Part shown: positions 24,663-32,536 of the stretch, in pieces | Layout of the letters: each line of letters begins with the position of its first letter | Numbering within the stretch: the stretch's first letter is position 1 | Source of the DNA: SAR202 cluster bacterium | Lineage (GTDB): Bacteria; Chloroflexota; Dehalococcoidia; Lucifugimonadales; Lucifugimonadaceae | Reading direction: 5' to 3' | DNA length: 34,686 nucleotides | Assembly (NCBI GenBank): GCA_016872495.1 | Contig: VGZT01000024.1 | Location: 1-34,686, forward strand | Notes under the pieces: generated by a model | What the model saw: the letters and a program-made list of their open reading frames with translations, nothing else | What the model was told of the DNA's origin: nothing | Database searches by the model: none | Translations under genes and position numbers: made by a program

Positions 24663-25703
24663 ATGCTTGAGAACATGTATGGTCTGCAGCCAACCGCCGA
24701 GGAGGCGCTGCCCGCGGCCGTCGAGATCCCGAAGCTCCAGCTCAATGTGTCGGAAACTACGGACACCTACGGCCGATTCGTGGCGGAGCCACTTGAGCGC
24801 GGCTGGGGGATGACTCTCGGTAGCGCGCTTCGGCGCACCCTGCTGAACTCGCTGCCCGGCACCGCCATCACCTGGGTGAAGATCGACAACGTCCTTCACG
24901 AGTACTCGACGATTCCTCACGTCAAGGAAGAGGTCGGCGAGCTGCTCATGAACATCAAGCAGGTTCGCCTGCGGTCGCTGGCCAACCGGCCGGGCAGGCT
25001 GCGGCTGGAGAACGAGGGCCAGGGCGAAGTTCGGGCGGGCGACATCATGACGTCGTCCGATTTCGAGATCGTCAACCCCGAACTGCACCTGGCCACGCTG
25101 GACTCGAACAAGTCCCGGCTGTCCATGGAGCTCAACGTGGAGCAGGGTTCGGGCTACGTTCCCGCGTCGCACGACTCGGGACTTCCGATCGGCGTCCTGC
25201 CGGTTGACGCCATCTTCAGCCCGATCCGGAAGGTCAACGTCAAGGTCGAAGCAACGCGCGCCGGGCAGCACACCAACCTGGAGCGCCTGGTGTTCGAAGT
25301 CTGGACCGATGGCACGATCTCCCCGATGGACGCCGTGCGGGTTGCCGCAAACCAGTTGATGGAGAGGTTCTACCTCTTCAGCAACCTGGAGAAGGGCTCG
25401 GGTGCCGCCGACGGCGCCGCAGCCGGTCTGGGCGCCGGGCCCTACAACATGCCGGTCGAATCCCTGGGGCTTTCCGCCCGTACGTTGAACTGCCTCAAGC
25501 GGGCGGGCATCAACCGCGTCGGCGAAGTCCTTGCGATGACGAAGAAAGACCTGCTCAAGATCCGCAACTTCGGTCAGAAGTCATTGACCGAGCTTTACGA
25601 GCGCCTTGAGGCGAACAGCCTGATCAGTGCGGAAGCCGCGCGTTCCGCCGGCGAGGGCGTCGAAGGCGAGGACGCCGAGGAGTCCGAAGAAGATGAGGCA
25701 TAA
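24663..25703 (+). CDS. rpoA: DNA-directed RNA polymerase alpha subunit
   Basis: The 346-residue product has an N-terminal assembly domain (about 25-245) with [20 protein letters not shown], the dimerisation region, and a C-terminal domain (about 265-325) with the [17 protein letters not shown] and [19 protein letters not shown] helices that contact UP elements and activators. The C-terminus ends in an acidic tail ([13 protein letters not shown]). ATG 24663 is the start. The rplQ start codon lies inside the last codons of rpoA (11-base overlap). Confidence 0.98.
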   Translation: MLENMYGLQPTAEEALPAAVEIPKLQLNVSETTDTYGRFVAEPLERGWGMTLGSALRRTLLNSLPGTAITWVKIDNVLHEYSTIPHVKEEVGELLMNIKQVRLRSLANRPGRLRLENEGQGEVRAGDIMTSSDFEIVNPELHLATLDSNKSRLSMELNVEQGSGYVPASHDSGLPIGVLPVDAIFSPIRKVNVKVEATRAGQHTNLERLVFEVWTDGTISPMDAVRVAANQLMERFYLFSNLEKGSGAADGAAAGLGAGPYNMPVESLGLSARTLNCLKRAGINRVGEVLAMTKKDLLKIRNFGQKSLTELYERLEANSLISAEAARSAGEGVEGEDAEESEEDEA

Positions 25704-26046
25704 GGTATCGGGGCGACACCTGAGTCGCCCGACCGCGTCACGCATGGCGCTGTACAAGAACCTGGTGACCGACCTGCTGCGTCACGAGCGGATCACCACG
25801 ACGGAGCCCAAGGCGAAGGAAGTCAGGTCGTTCGCCGAGAAGATGATCACGCACGGCAAGGACGGGGGCCTGCATGCCCGGCGGCAGGCCGCCGCGTTCA
25901 TCACCGACCCGAAGATCGTGGAGCGGGTATTTGGCGAGTATGCAACTCGCTACAAGGACCGGGCCGGCGGCTACACGCGCATGATCAAGTCTGGTACGCG
26001 CAAGGGCGACGCAGCCGAGATGACACTCCTCGAGTTGGTCAAATAG
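25693..26046 (+). CDS. rplQ: 50S ribosomal protein L17
   Basis: The 117-residue product is bL17, near the tunnel exit. It starts [20 protein letters not shown], continues [20 protein letters not shown], and ends with [16 protein letters not shown] 25693 lies within rpoA, overlapping it by 11 bases; longer upstream readings are in the acidic tail frame and are rejected. The overlap suggests strong translational coupling. Confidence 0.97.
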   Translation: MRHKVSGRHLSRPTASRMALYKNLVTDLLRHERITTTEPKAKEVRSFAEKMITHGKDGGLHARRQAAAFITDPKIVERVFGEYATRYKDRAGGYTRMIKSGTRKGDAAEMTLLELVK

Positions 26047-26094
26047 CGGTCCCTCGCCCCGTCTCGGGGTGACGGATCGATGTGAGGAGGGCCG
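26047..26094 (+). other. rplQ-truA gap with CCCCG/CGGGG hairpin
   Basis: CCCCG (26057-26061) pairs with CGGGG (26065-26069) across a TCT loop. No T tract follows, so read-through into truA is expected. A GAGGAGG ribosome binding site for truA lies at 26083-26089. Confidence 0.4.
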
Positions 26095-26865
26095 ATGAGG
26101 ATCGGCCTGGTCGTCGAGTACGACGGCACCGAGTTTCAGGGTTCGCAGTTGCAGGCGAAGGGACGCACGGTACAGGGAGAACTGGAGAAGGCCATCGATG
26201 CGCTGCTTGGGACGCCGATTCGCATTCGGCTGGCCAGCAGGACCGACGCCGGGGTGCACGCCCGGGGCCAGGTTGCAGCGTTTGATTCCGACACCAGGCT
26301 TGGAATGAAGACGATTCAGGACGCACTTAATCACTATCTTCCAGAGGACGTCTCAGTGCGCCACGCGGCGCACGTCTTGGACGCCTTCGACCCACGTCGT
26401 CACGCGACGTCCCGGGAGTACGTCTACACGTACAACGACGGTCCCGCGCAGTCTGCGATCGATCGCCGCACGGAAGTCCACTCGGGTCGCCGGCTGGACG
26501 AGAAGCGCATGGACTCGGCGGCGCAGTTACTCGTCGGCACGCGGGACTTCGCGGCTTTTGCGGGTGGCGCGGTGCCGAAGGGTGCCAGCACGATCCGCCG
26601 TATGGACCACGCAGGCGTGGAACGCACGGGCGATAAGGTGAAGATCACCTTCCGGGCCAATGCGTATTTGAATCAACAGGTAAGGCGCATGGTGGGCGAA
26701 CTGGCCAGGATCGGTGAGTCGCCAGCCGCAGAGAAGCGATTTTCAGACTACCTGGCAAGGCCGGTTAAGGGCTCGGCAAAGGCCGTCGCTCCGTCCCGCG
26801 GGTTATGTCTGACCAGGATTGAGTATCGCGGTGCAGGCCCAGACGGGCTTCCGTCCGCGGTTTGA
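26095..26865 (+). CDS. truA: tRNA pseudouridine(38-40) synthase TruA
   Basis: The 256-residue product isomerises uridines 38-40 in tRNA anticodon arms. The catalytic aspartate D51 lies in SRTDAGVHARGQ. The N-terminal GLVVEYDGTEFQGSQ, the RHATSREYVYTY strand, and the NAYLNQQVRRMVGEL helix of the second half are diagnostic. ATG 26095 follows GAGGAGG. In many bacteria truA sits between rplQ and rplM, as here. Confidence 0.97.
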   Translation: MRIGLVVEYDGTEFQGSQLQAKGRTVQGELEKAIDALLGTPIRIRLASRTDAGVHARGQVAAFDSDTRLGMKTIQDALNHYLPEDVSVRHAAHVLDAFDPRRHATSREYVYTYNDGPAQSAIDRRTEVHSGRRLDEKRMDSAAQLLVGTRDFAAFAGGAVPKGASTIRRMDHAGVERTGDKVKITFRANAYLNQQVRRMVGELARIGESPAAEKRFSDYLARPVKGSAKAVAPSRGLCLTRIEYRGAGPDGLPSAV

Positions 26866-26874
26866 GGCAAAGCG

Positions 26875-27345
26875 ATGACGACGAGACTGAAATCCTATAA
26901 CCCCCGGGAGTCCGAGCTTCGGGCAGCCTGGCACGTGATCGACGCCGACGGAAAGATCCTGGGCCGCCTGGCGACCGAAGTTGCGGTACGCCTGATGGGC
27001 AAGGACCGGCCGGGTTATGTCGCGCACCTGCTCTCCGGCGACTTCGTGATCGTCACGAACGCGTCGAAGGTCAGGGTGACTGGCAAGAAGGCCGACCAGA
27101 AGGTCTACGTCCGGCACAACCAGTACCCTGGTCACCGGCTGGAAGTGTCCTATTCGAAAGAGTTTGCGAACCACCCCGACCGGGTGATCCGGCATGCTGT
27201 AAAGGGCATGCTGCCCAAGAACAAGCTGGGCGCCCAGATGCTGACCCGGCTTAAGATCTACCCTGGAGCCGAGCACCCGCACTCCGCGCAGGTGAACGGA
27301 TTTCCGCCGCAGCGCGAGGCTCAGCCCGCGACAGGAGGAGCTTAG
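26875..27345 (+). CDS. rplM: 50S ribosomal protein L13
   Basis: The 156-residue product is uL13, an early 50S assembly protein. WHVIDADGKILGRLATEVA, GDFVIVTNASKVRVTGKK, the YSKEFANHPDRVIRHAVKGM helix and LPKNKLGAQMLTRLKIYPG are diagnostic. ATG 26875 starts 9 bases after truA. Its TAG abuts the TTG start of rpsI. Confidence 0.98.
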   Translation: MTTRLKSYNPRESELRAAWHVIDADGKILGRLATEVAVRLMGKDRPGYVAHLLSGDFVIVTNASKVRVTGKKADQKVYVRHNQYPGHRLEVSYSKEFANHPDRVIRHAVKGMLPKNKLGAQMLTRLKIYPGAEHPHSAQVNGFPPQREAQPATGGA

Positions 27346-27741
27346 TTGACCGACCAGCGCTACTTCTACGGTACCGGGCGCCGCAAGTCTGCGGTGGCCA
27401 GGGTTCGGGTCCTGCCCGGACCTGGCGGGATCATCATCAACGGCAAGCCGGCCGAAGAGGTCCTGACCACTCCGTCGTTCATGGCTGCCGCGCAGGCGCC
27501 CCTTAAGGCGGTCAAGATGGCCGGGGCCGTTTCGGTAGTGGCGCGCATCGAGGGCGGTGGGATTTCCGGCTGGGCCGGCGCCCTGTCGCACGGGATTTCG
27601 CGGGCTCTGGTCGTCATGGACGAGAGTCTTCGGCAACCGCTGCGCTCGGGCGGATTCCTCACTCGCGATTCACGCGTCAAGGAAAGCAAGAAGTACGGCC
27701 TGAAGCGGGCTCGCAAGGCGCCTCAGTACACCAAGCGATAA
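27346..27741 (+). CDS. rpsI: 30S ribosomal protein S9
   Basis: The 131-residue product is uS9, whose C-terminal tail reaches the P-site tRNA. YFYGTGRRKSAVARVRVLPG, GGGISGWAGALSHGISRAL and the basic DSRVKESKKYGLKRARKAPQ tail ending in TKR are diagnostic. TTG 27346 directly follows the rplM stop, with AGGAGG just upstream. It is the last gene of the array, followed by the terminator. Confidence 0.98.
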   Translation: MTDQRYFYGTGRRKSAVARVRVLPGPGGIIINGKPAEEVLTTPSFMAAAQAPLKAVKMAGAVSVVARIEGGGISGWAGALSHGISRALVVMDESLRQPLRSGGFLTRDSRVKESKKYGLKRARKAPQYTKR

Positions 27742-27787
27742 CCGGACCTCAGCGGACAACGGCGTCCGCAGACGATCGGCAAGTCAG

Positions 27788-27818
27788 GGGCCGGGCAGTG
27801 ATGCCCGGCCCTTTTATT
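27788..27818 (+). terminator. Rho-independent terminator of the ribosomal array
   Basis: GGGCCGGGC (27788-27796) and GCCCGGCCC (27803-27811) form a perfect 9-bp stem with an AGTGAT loop, followed by TTTTATT. It stands 46 bases after the rpsI stop and overlaps the end of the convergent prmC gene. No T tract follows on the other strand, so it appears to act mainly on the plus strand. Confidence 0.93.
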
Positions 27819-28701
27819 GGCTTTCGATCACCAGGACACGCGCAAGGCCAGAGAGGTCGCTCTCGACCCTTGCCGCGCCGGCGCCGAACGCTGCGATGGC
27901 AATCGCGAGTGCCCTCCTTGCGATCGGCGGGTCGATCTCGAGTAAGGCCAGTCCGGGCACCGCCAGGTAGCCCGGCAGCGACTGGATCAGCGGACGGACC
28001 TGCTCAAGCCCGTCCCCTCCCCCATCAAGCGCCAGGCGCGGCTCATTGCTCAGTTCCGGTTCCAGTCGGGAGAGCCGGGCGGTCTTGATGTAAGGGAGGT
28101 TGGCCAGCACGACTTCAAACCTGCCACGAAGCGGTCCGGTCAGGTTGCCGTGGTGAAACTTCACGCGCTGCGTGACGCTGTGGCGCCGGGCGTTCTTCCG
28201 AGCCACGTAGAGCGCCTCACGGGAGATGTCGACGGCGCGGGCCTGGACACGGGGCAGTTCAAGGGCAAGCGTGATCGCCAGGATCCCACTGCCGGTCCCG
28301 ATATCGGCAACGCGGAAGGGATGGCCTGATTCCTGAACCTTGCTGAACGTCGCCCGTTCCCACTCGAGCGCAATCTCGACCAGGTGCTCGGTCTCGGGGC
28401 GCGGAATCAGCACGCGCTGGTCGACGTCAAAGCGCCTCCCGAAGAACTCGGCCCAGCCCCTGATATAGGGCAATGGTTCGCGCCGGAGTCGCCGTAAGAG
28501 CTGCGCCTCTAACCTGCGCCGCCTGGATGCGGGCACCGGGCCGTCGTTCGTCCAGAGCTGGACCGGGTCTATTCCAAGCGCGTGGCAGATCAGGGCCTCG
28601 GCTTCGAGCGCAGGGTCGGGAACGCCGGCTTCCCGGAGCCGCTCACGGGCCGAACGGAACAGTTCGCCGAGAGGCGACCTAGCTGCGCGCTGGCTGGGCA
28701 C
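27814..28701 (-). CDS. prmC: Release factor glutamine methyltransferase PrmC (variant NLPY motif)
   Basis: The 295-residue product should methylate the GGQ glutamine of release factors. It has the N-terminal helical domain (LFRSARERLREAGVPDPALE), then a Rossmann methyltransferase with VADIGTGSGILAI (SAM loop) and the catalytic motif reading ANLPYI (NLPY, residues 201-204). Most PrmC proteins have NPPY at this site. GTG 28701 is chosen because GGAG lies 4 bases upstream; it overlaps the prfA end by 23 bases. An in-frame ATG at 28752 has no ribosome binding site. It follows prfA, its substrate, in the usual operon order. Another class-I amino-methylase is unlikely because of the prfA neighbour. 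Confidence 0.92.
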   Translation of the reverse strand: MPSQRAARSPLGELFRSARERLREAGVPDPALEAEALICHALGIDPVQLWTNDGPVPASRRRRLEAQLLRRLRREPLPYIRGWAEFFGRRFDVDQRVLIPRPETEHLVEIALEWERATFSKVQESGHPFRVADIGTGSGILAITLALELPRVQARAVDISREALYVARKNARRHSVTQRVKFHHGNLTGPLRGRFEVVLANLPYIKTARLSRLEPELSNEPRLALDGGGDGLEQVRPLIQSLPGYLAVPGLALLEIDPPIARRALAIAIAAFGAGAARVESDLSGLARVLVIESQ

Positions 28702-29782
28702 TGCGCTCCAGCGCGGCGAGCTTGCGCGCCTGTTCCTCGGCAAGAAGGGCATCGATCATTTCGTCAAGCTCGCCTTCCAGGATCTGCTGAAGATTGTGAC
28801 TGGTGAAGCCGATGCGGTGATCGGTTACCCGGCTCTGCGGGAAGTTGTAGGTGCGGATCTTTTCCGACCGCTCTCCGCTTCCTACCTGGGTTCGACGCTC
28901 GGCGCTGATCGACGCCTGTTGTTTCTGCAGTTCCATGTCCCACAGCCGGGCGCGTAATACCTCCATCGCCAGCGTCCGATTCTGAAGCTGGGACCGCTCC
29001 CGTTGGGAGGTTGCGACGATGCCCGTGGGCAGATGCGTGATGCGGATGGCGGTGGCGACCTTCTGAACGTTCTGGCCGCCGTGTCCTGAGCTGTGATAGA
29101 CGTCGATCCTCAGGTCCTCCGCCTTGATCTCGATGTCGATCTCTTCCGGCTTGGGCAGCACGGCGACCGTCGCCGTCGATGTGTGAATGCGCCCCGAGGA
29201 TTCGGTGGCCGGGACCCGCTGGACCCGGTGGACGCCGCTCTCGTACTTGAGCCGCGAGTAGGCGTCGTCACCGTGCACCTCGAAGACGACCTCCTTGATG
29301 CCCCCGATACCGGTGTCGTTCATGTTTACGATCTGGGCCTTCCAGCCCTTGCTCTCGGCATAGCGCTGGTACATGCGCAGGAGTTCTCCGGCGAAGAGCG
29401 AGGCCTCTTCGCCCCCGGCGCCACCGCGGATCTCAACGATCGCTTCGGCGCCAACCGTCACGTCCCTCGGGATAAGCGCTATCTCGATCTGCCGGTCAAG
29501 CTCCTCGAGCGCCTTGTCGACCTCGGAGGCCTCGGCCCGCGCCATCTCCAGGACCTCGGGGTCCGCTTCCCCCTTGATCATTCCCTGGAGGCTGGCGAGT
29601 TCGGCTTCGCGTCGGTCGTATTGCGCCGTCAGCTCGACCACTCGCTGCAACTCGTTGTATTCACGTCCGAGCTTCTTGCGGCGTGCGCCATCGGACCCAA
29701 GAGAAGGGTCGGCCATCAGGTGCTCGATCTCGGTATGCCTGGCGGCGATCGCGCGCAGCTTCTCGCGAAGGGCTGGTCTCAT
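28679..29782 (-). CDS. prfA: Peptide chain release factor 1
   Basis: The 367-residue product reads UAA and UAG and triggers peptide release. The codon-reading tripeptide PAT lies at 191-193 (RVQRVPATESSGR), and the peptidyl-hydrolysis motif GGQ at 235-237 (SSGHGGQNVQ). EIRGGAGGEEASLFA starts domain 2. The PAT tripeptide, not the SPF of RF2, fixes it as RF1. ATG 29782 is the start. prmC follows, overlapping its end. Confidence 0.98.
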   Translation of the reverse strand: MRPALREKLRAIAARHTEIEHLMADPSLGSDGARRKKLGREYNELQRVVELTAQYDRREAELASLQGMIKGEADPEVLEMARAEASEVDKALEELDRQIEIALIPRDVTVGAEAIVEIRGGAGGEEASLFAGELLRMYQRYAESKGWKAQIVNMNDTGIGGIKEVVFEVHGDDAYSRLKYESGVHRVQRVPATESSGRIHTSTATVAVLPKPEEIDIEIKAEDLRIDVYHSSGHGGQNVQKVATAIRITHLPTGIVATSQRERSQLQNRTLAMEVLRARLWDMELQKQQASISAERRTQVGSGERSEKIRTYNFPQSRVTDHRIGFTSHNLQQILEGELDEMIDALLAEEQARKLAALERSAQPARS

Positions 29783-29840
29783 ACAGGAAACTCTAGCATG
29801 GGCCCTATCTGGGACGACGTTGCCGGAGCGGGCGCGATTC

Positions 29841-31121
29841 TCAGAGACCCTGCTTTAGCGCGTCTGCGATTTCGTGGGGGTCCAGGGCGACCTCCCGTTG
29901 GCCGTCACCCGTGAGCGGTTTCAACGTCGCCACGCCGCGCTCCAGCTCGCGATCCCCGATCACCAGTACATATCGGGCGCCGGACGAATCGGCGAAGCGC
30001 ATCTGTCCTTTCACGCTTCGACCAGGAGGTGCCACCAGGGCCGCGATGCCACCGGCGCGCAGTGCGGCGACCGTCACGTAGGCGCGACGGCGGGCTGCAT
30101 CGCCGACATGTACGGCGACGACCGCCGGAGCCGCATCGGTCTGGCCCTTGACCTCCTGCCGGCGCAGGTTCATGATCAGGCGCTCCCGCCCGCAGCCGAA
30201 ACCGATCCCGGGGGTGGGAGGCCCGCCGAGCTGCTCCATGAGGCCGTCGTAGCGGCCACCTCCCAGTAGCGTGCTCTGCCCGCCCTCCAGGGGCGGCTGG
30301 ATCTCGAAAACGGTGCGCGTGTAATAGTCGAGCCCGCGTACCAGGCGGTGGTCGAGCTGCGGCTCGAGGCCCGGGTAGACTCGCTTCAGGTCGGCCAGCA
30401 ACCCCTGTAATTCCTGCCAGTGCTCCCCGCAAGGTGCGCACAGGTAGTCCGTCGCCCTGGGGGCGGCGTCGCCAAACGGCACGCAGCTCTCGTTCTTGCA
30501 GTCGAGGAGCCTGAGAGGGTTGCGTTGGAAGCGACTCTTGCAGTCCCGGCACATGTCCTTGACATGTTCTCCGAAGTACCGCTTGAGCGCTTCTCGATAG
30601 GGTGGCCGGCAGACCCGATCGCCGATCGAGTTCACCTTGAGCGTGAGCCCTCCGAGGCCAAGGCTGGTCACGTAGCTCCACCCCAGTTCGATGATCTCGG
30701 CATCGACCGTCGGCGAACCATCCCCGATGGCCTCTACGCCGAACTGGTGGTGCTGCCGGTAGCGCCCTGCCTGCGGGCGGTCGTACCTGAAGATCGGGGT
30801 CAGGTAGTAGAGGCGGACCGGCTGCGGGAGGTTGGCCATCCCGTTCTCGAGGTATGCACGGCACACCGGCGCGGTCCCTTCGGGTTTCAGGGTCAGCGAA
30901 TCCCCGCCGCGATCCCCGAAGGTGTACATCTCCTTTTCGACGATGTCGGTGTCTTCTCCGACGCCGCGCTGGAACAGGCGGGTGTCCTCGAAAAGGGGCG
31001 TATCGATCTTTCGATACCCGAAGAGGGATGCGGTGCGTGCCGCCGCTCCATCGACCAGTCGCCAGAACGGCTGGTCGTCCGGTAGTACGTCCGCGGTCCC
31101 GCGCGGTGCCTTGAAGTTCAT
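29841..31121 (-). CDS. hisS: Histidyl-tRNA synthetase
   Basis: The 426-residue product charges tRNA-His. Class II motif 1 lies near the start (GTADVLP, FEDTRLF), motif 2 in YYLTPIFRYDRPQAGRYRQ followed by HQFGVEAIG, and the HisA motif LVRGLDYYTRTVFE plus GGGRYDGL and GIGFGCGRERL of motif 3 are all present. The insertion domain holds CRDC...LDC...C...CAPC cysteines of the kind seen in several non-proteobacterial enzymes, probably structural. The C-terminal anticodon-binding domain (about 330-426) is complete. ATG 31121 is the start. It is upstream of prfA, 58 bases apart. Confidence 0.97.
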   Translation of the reverse strand: MNFKAPRGTADVLPDDQPFWRLVDGAAARTASLFGYRKIDTPLFEDTRLFQRGVGEDTDIVEKEMYTFGDRGGDSLTLKPEGTAPVCRAYLENGMANLPQPVRLYYLTPIFRYDRPQAGRYRQHHQFGVEAIGDGSPTVDAEIIELGWSYVTSLGLGGLTLKVNSIGDRVCRPPYREALKRYFGEHVKDMCRDCKSRFQRNPLRLLDCKNESCVPFGDAAPRATDYLCAPCGEHWQELQGLLADLKRVYPGLEPQLDHRLVRGLDYYTRTVFEIQPPLEGGQSTLLGGGRYDGLMEQLGGPPTPGIGFGCGRERLIMNLRRQEVKGQTDAAPAVVAVHVGDAARRRAYVTVAALRAGGIAALVAPPGRSVKGQMRFADSSGARYVLVIGDRELERGVATLKPLTGDGQREVALDPHEIADALKQGL

Positions 31122-31144
31122 GTTGCGATCAGGCCAGCCGCCGC

Positions 31145-32290
31145 CTAGGAACCGAGACCCCGCATCTGGAAGATCTTCCCCTCGGTCTTGATGGAGGGGG
31201 CGATGATCATCTGGGCGTCGTGCATCTCTCGGAGGTTGACCGCCCCGACCATGCCCATCGACACCCTGAGCGCGCCGACGAGGTTCTGAGTGCCGTCGGT
31301 GAGGTGCGAGGGGCCGTGGAGGATCTGCTTCAGCGACGCCCTGGTCCCGACCTTGATCCTCGTCCCCCGTGGGAGCGACTCGTGGGGGGTCGCCATCCCC
31401 CAGTTGTAGCCGCGCCCTGGCGCTTCCTCGGCCTGGGCCAGCGGGGTCCCGAGCATTATGCCGTCGGCCCCGGCCACCACGGCCTTACAGACGTCTCCGC
31501 CTGTGCGCAGCCCGCCGTCGGTGATGATCGGAACGTATCTGCCGCTGCGTCGGTAGTACTCGTCGCGCGCCGCCGCACAATCGATCGTGGCGGTGACCTG
31601 CGGAACACCGACGCCCAGCACTTCGCGGCTGGTGCATGCGGCACCCGGTCCGACGCCCACCAGGACGCCGCTGACGCCCTGCTCCATGAGCTCGAGTGTG
31701 ACGTCGTAGGACACGGTATTCCCGACCACAATCGGCGCCTTAACGTTGTGCCGGAGCTCGGAGAAGATGAGTCCTCGAACGCTCTTGGAGACGTGACGGG
31801 CCGTGGTGACGGTCGACTGGACGAAGATCAGGTCGGCGCCGGCTTCCACTGCGGCGGGCGCCACCCTCTTGGTGTTGGCGGGGATTACCGAGACTGCGCA
31901 GGTTGCGCCGTGCTTCTTGATCTCCTCGACCCGGCGGCCTATGAGCTCTTCACGGACGGGGGTCGCGTAGACCTTCTGGAGGAAGGCCGTGGCCTTGTCC
32001 TGAGGGGTTTCACTGATCTCCTGGTAGATTCCGGCGGTGTCCTCGTAGCGGGTCTGGAGACCGTCGAGGTTCAGCACTCCGATTCCACCAAGCTCATGCA
32101 TCTTGACGGCAAATGCCGGTGATACCACGGCATCCATGGCGGACGCGATCAGTGGGATCCCCAGCCGTACGCCCTCGATCTCCATCGAGATGTCGGTCAT
32201 TTCCGGGTTCACCGTTATTCGCCCCGGCGCGATTGCTACATCATCAAATCCATATGCCGGTCGGAGCTCTTTGAAATGCGGATACGGCAC
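31145..32290 (-). CDS. guaB3: GuaB3-family IMP dehydrogenase/GMP reductase-related protein
   Basis: The 381-residue product is an IMP dehydrogenase/GMP reductase barrel without CBS domains. The catalytic cysteine C219 lies in GPGAACTSREVLGVGVPQ, and ASAMDAVVSP, VGNTVSYDVT and TDGGLRTGGDVCKAVVAGAD are conserved. GPGAACTSR instead of the GPGSICTTR loop, and AYGFDDVAIAPGR at the N-terminus, place it in the GuaB3 family (actinobacteria, cyanobacteria, Chloroflexota) rather than classic GuaB. Cyanobacterial GuaB3 has been reported as a GMP reductase, so the assigned direction in purine salvage is uncertain. GTG 32290 is chosen because GAGGTG lies 7 bases upstream. The frame is open to 32365. It probably leads the guaB3-hisS-prfA-prmC run. 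Confidence 0.9.
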   Translation of the reverse strand: MPYPHFKELRPAYGFDDVAIAPGRITVNPEMTDISMEIEGVRLGIPLIASAMDAVVSPAFAVKMHELGGIGVLNLDGLQTRYEDTAGIYQEISETPQDKATAFLQKVYATPVREELIGRRVEEIKKHGATCAVSVIPANTKRVAPAAVEAGADLIFVQSTVTTARHVSKSVRGLIFSELRHNVKAPIVVGNTVSYDVTLELMEQGVSGVLVGVGPGAACTSREVLGVGVPQVTATIDCAAARDEYYRRSGRYVPIITDGGLRTGGDVCKAVVAGADGIMLGTPLAQAEEAPGRGYNWGMATPHESLPRGTRIKVGTRASLKQILHGPSHLTDGTQNLVGALRVSMGMVGAVNLREMHDAQMIIAPSIKTEGKIFQMRGLGS

Positions 32291-32536
32291 CGTTGGACAC
32301 CTCGTTGGCTTCACATGCCAGGCCACGGCTGCAACGGGCCGGGGGAGACGCCTGAGCAGCGACAAGGCATCGCCGGCCGCATGTGGTATTCGGGGGATTA
32401 TAGCGATCCGCTACGAAATGCGTAATGTGTCCGTGAAGGTACGCCCTGCGCCCGGTTCGCGCTTCCGGGCCCGGCAGTGCCACGGTCCCCTGTATCAACC
32501 CCTCTGCGGAAGCGAGAATTGCACCGGGGGCCAGGC
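32291..32536. promoter_or_regulatory. guaB3-dinB divergent region with minus-strand TATAAT
   Basis: A perfect TATAAT lies on the minus strand at 32397-32402, about 107 bases before the guaB3 start. The hexamer 17 bases upstream (TTACGC) is a poor -35, so this is a moderate call. On the plus strand no clear promoter or LexA-type box is seen before dinB. The dinB ribosome binding site is a weak GGGGGCC just before the ATG. Confidence 0.45.

Noticed and set aside
25627-25692. Longer L17 reading inside rpoA
   Set aside because: The extra residues come from the out-of-frame acidic tail of rpoA, while L17 homologues start at MRHK.
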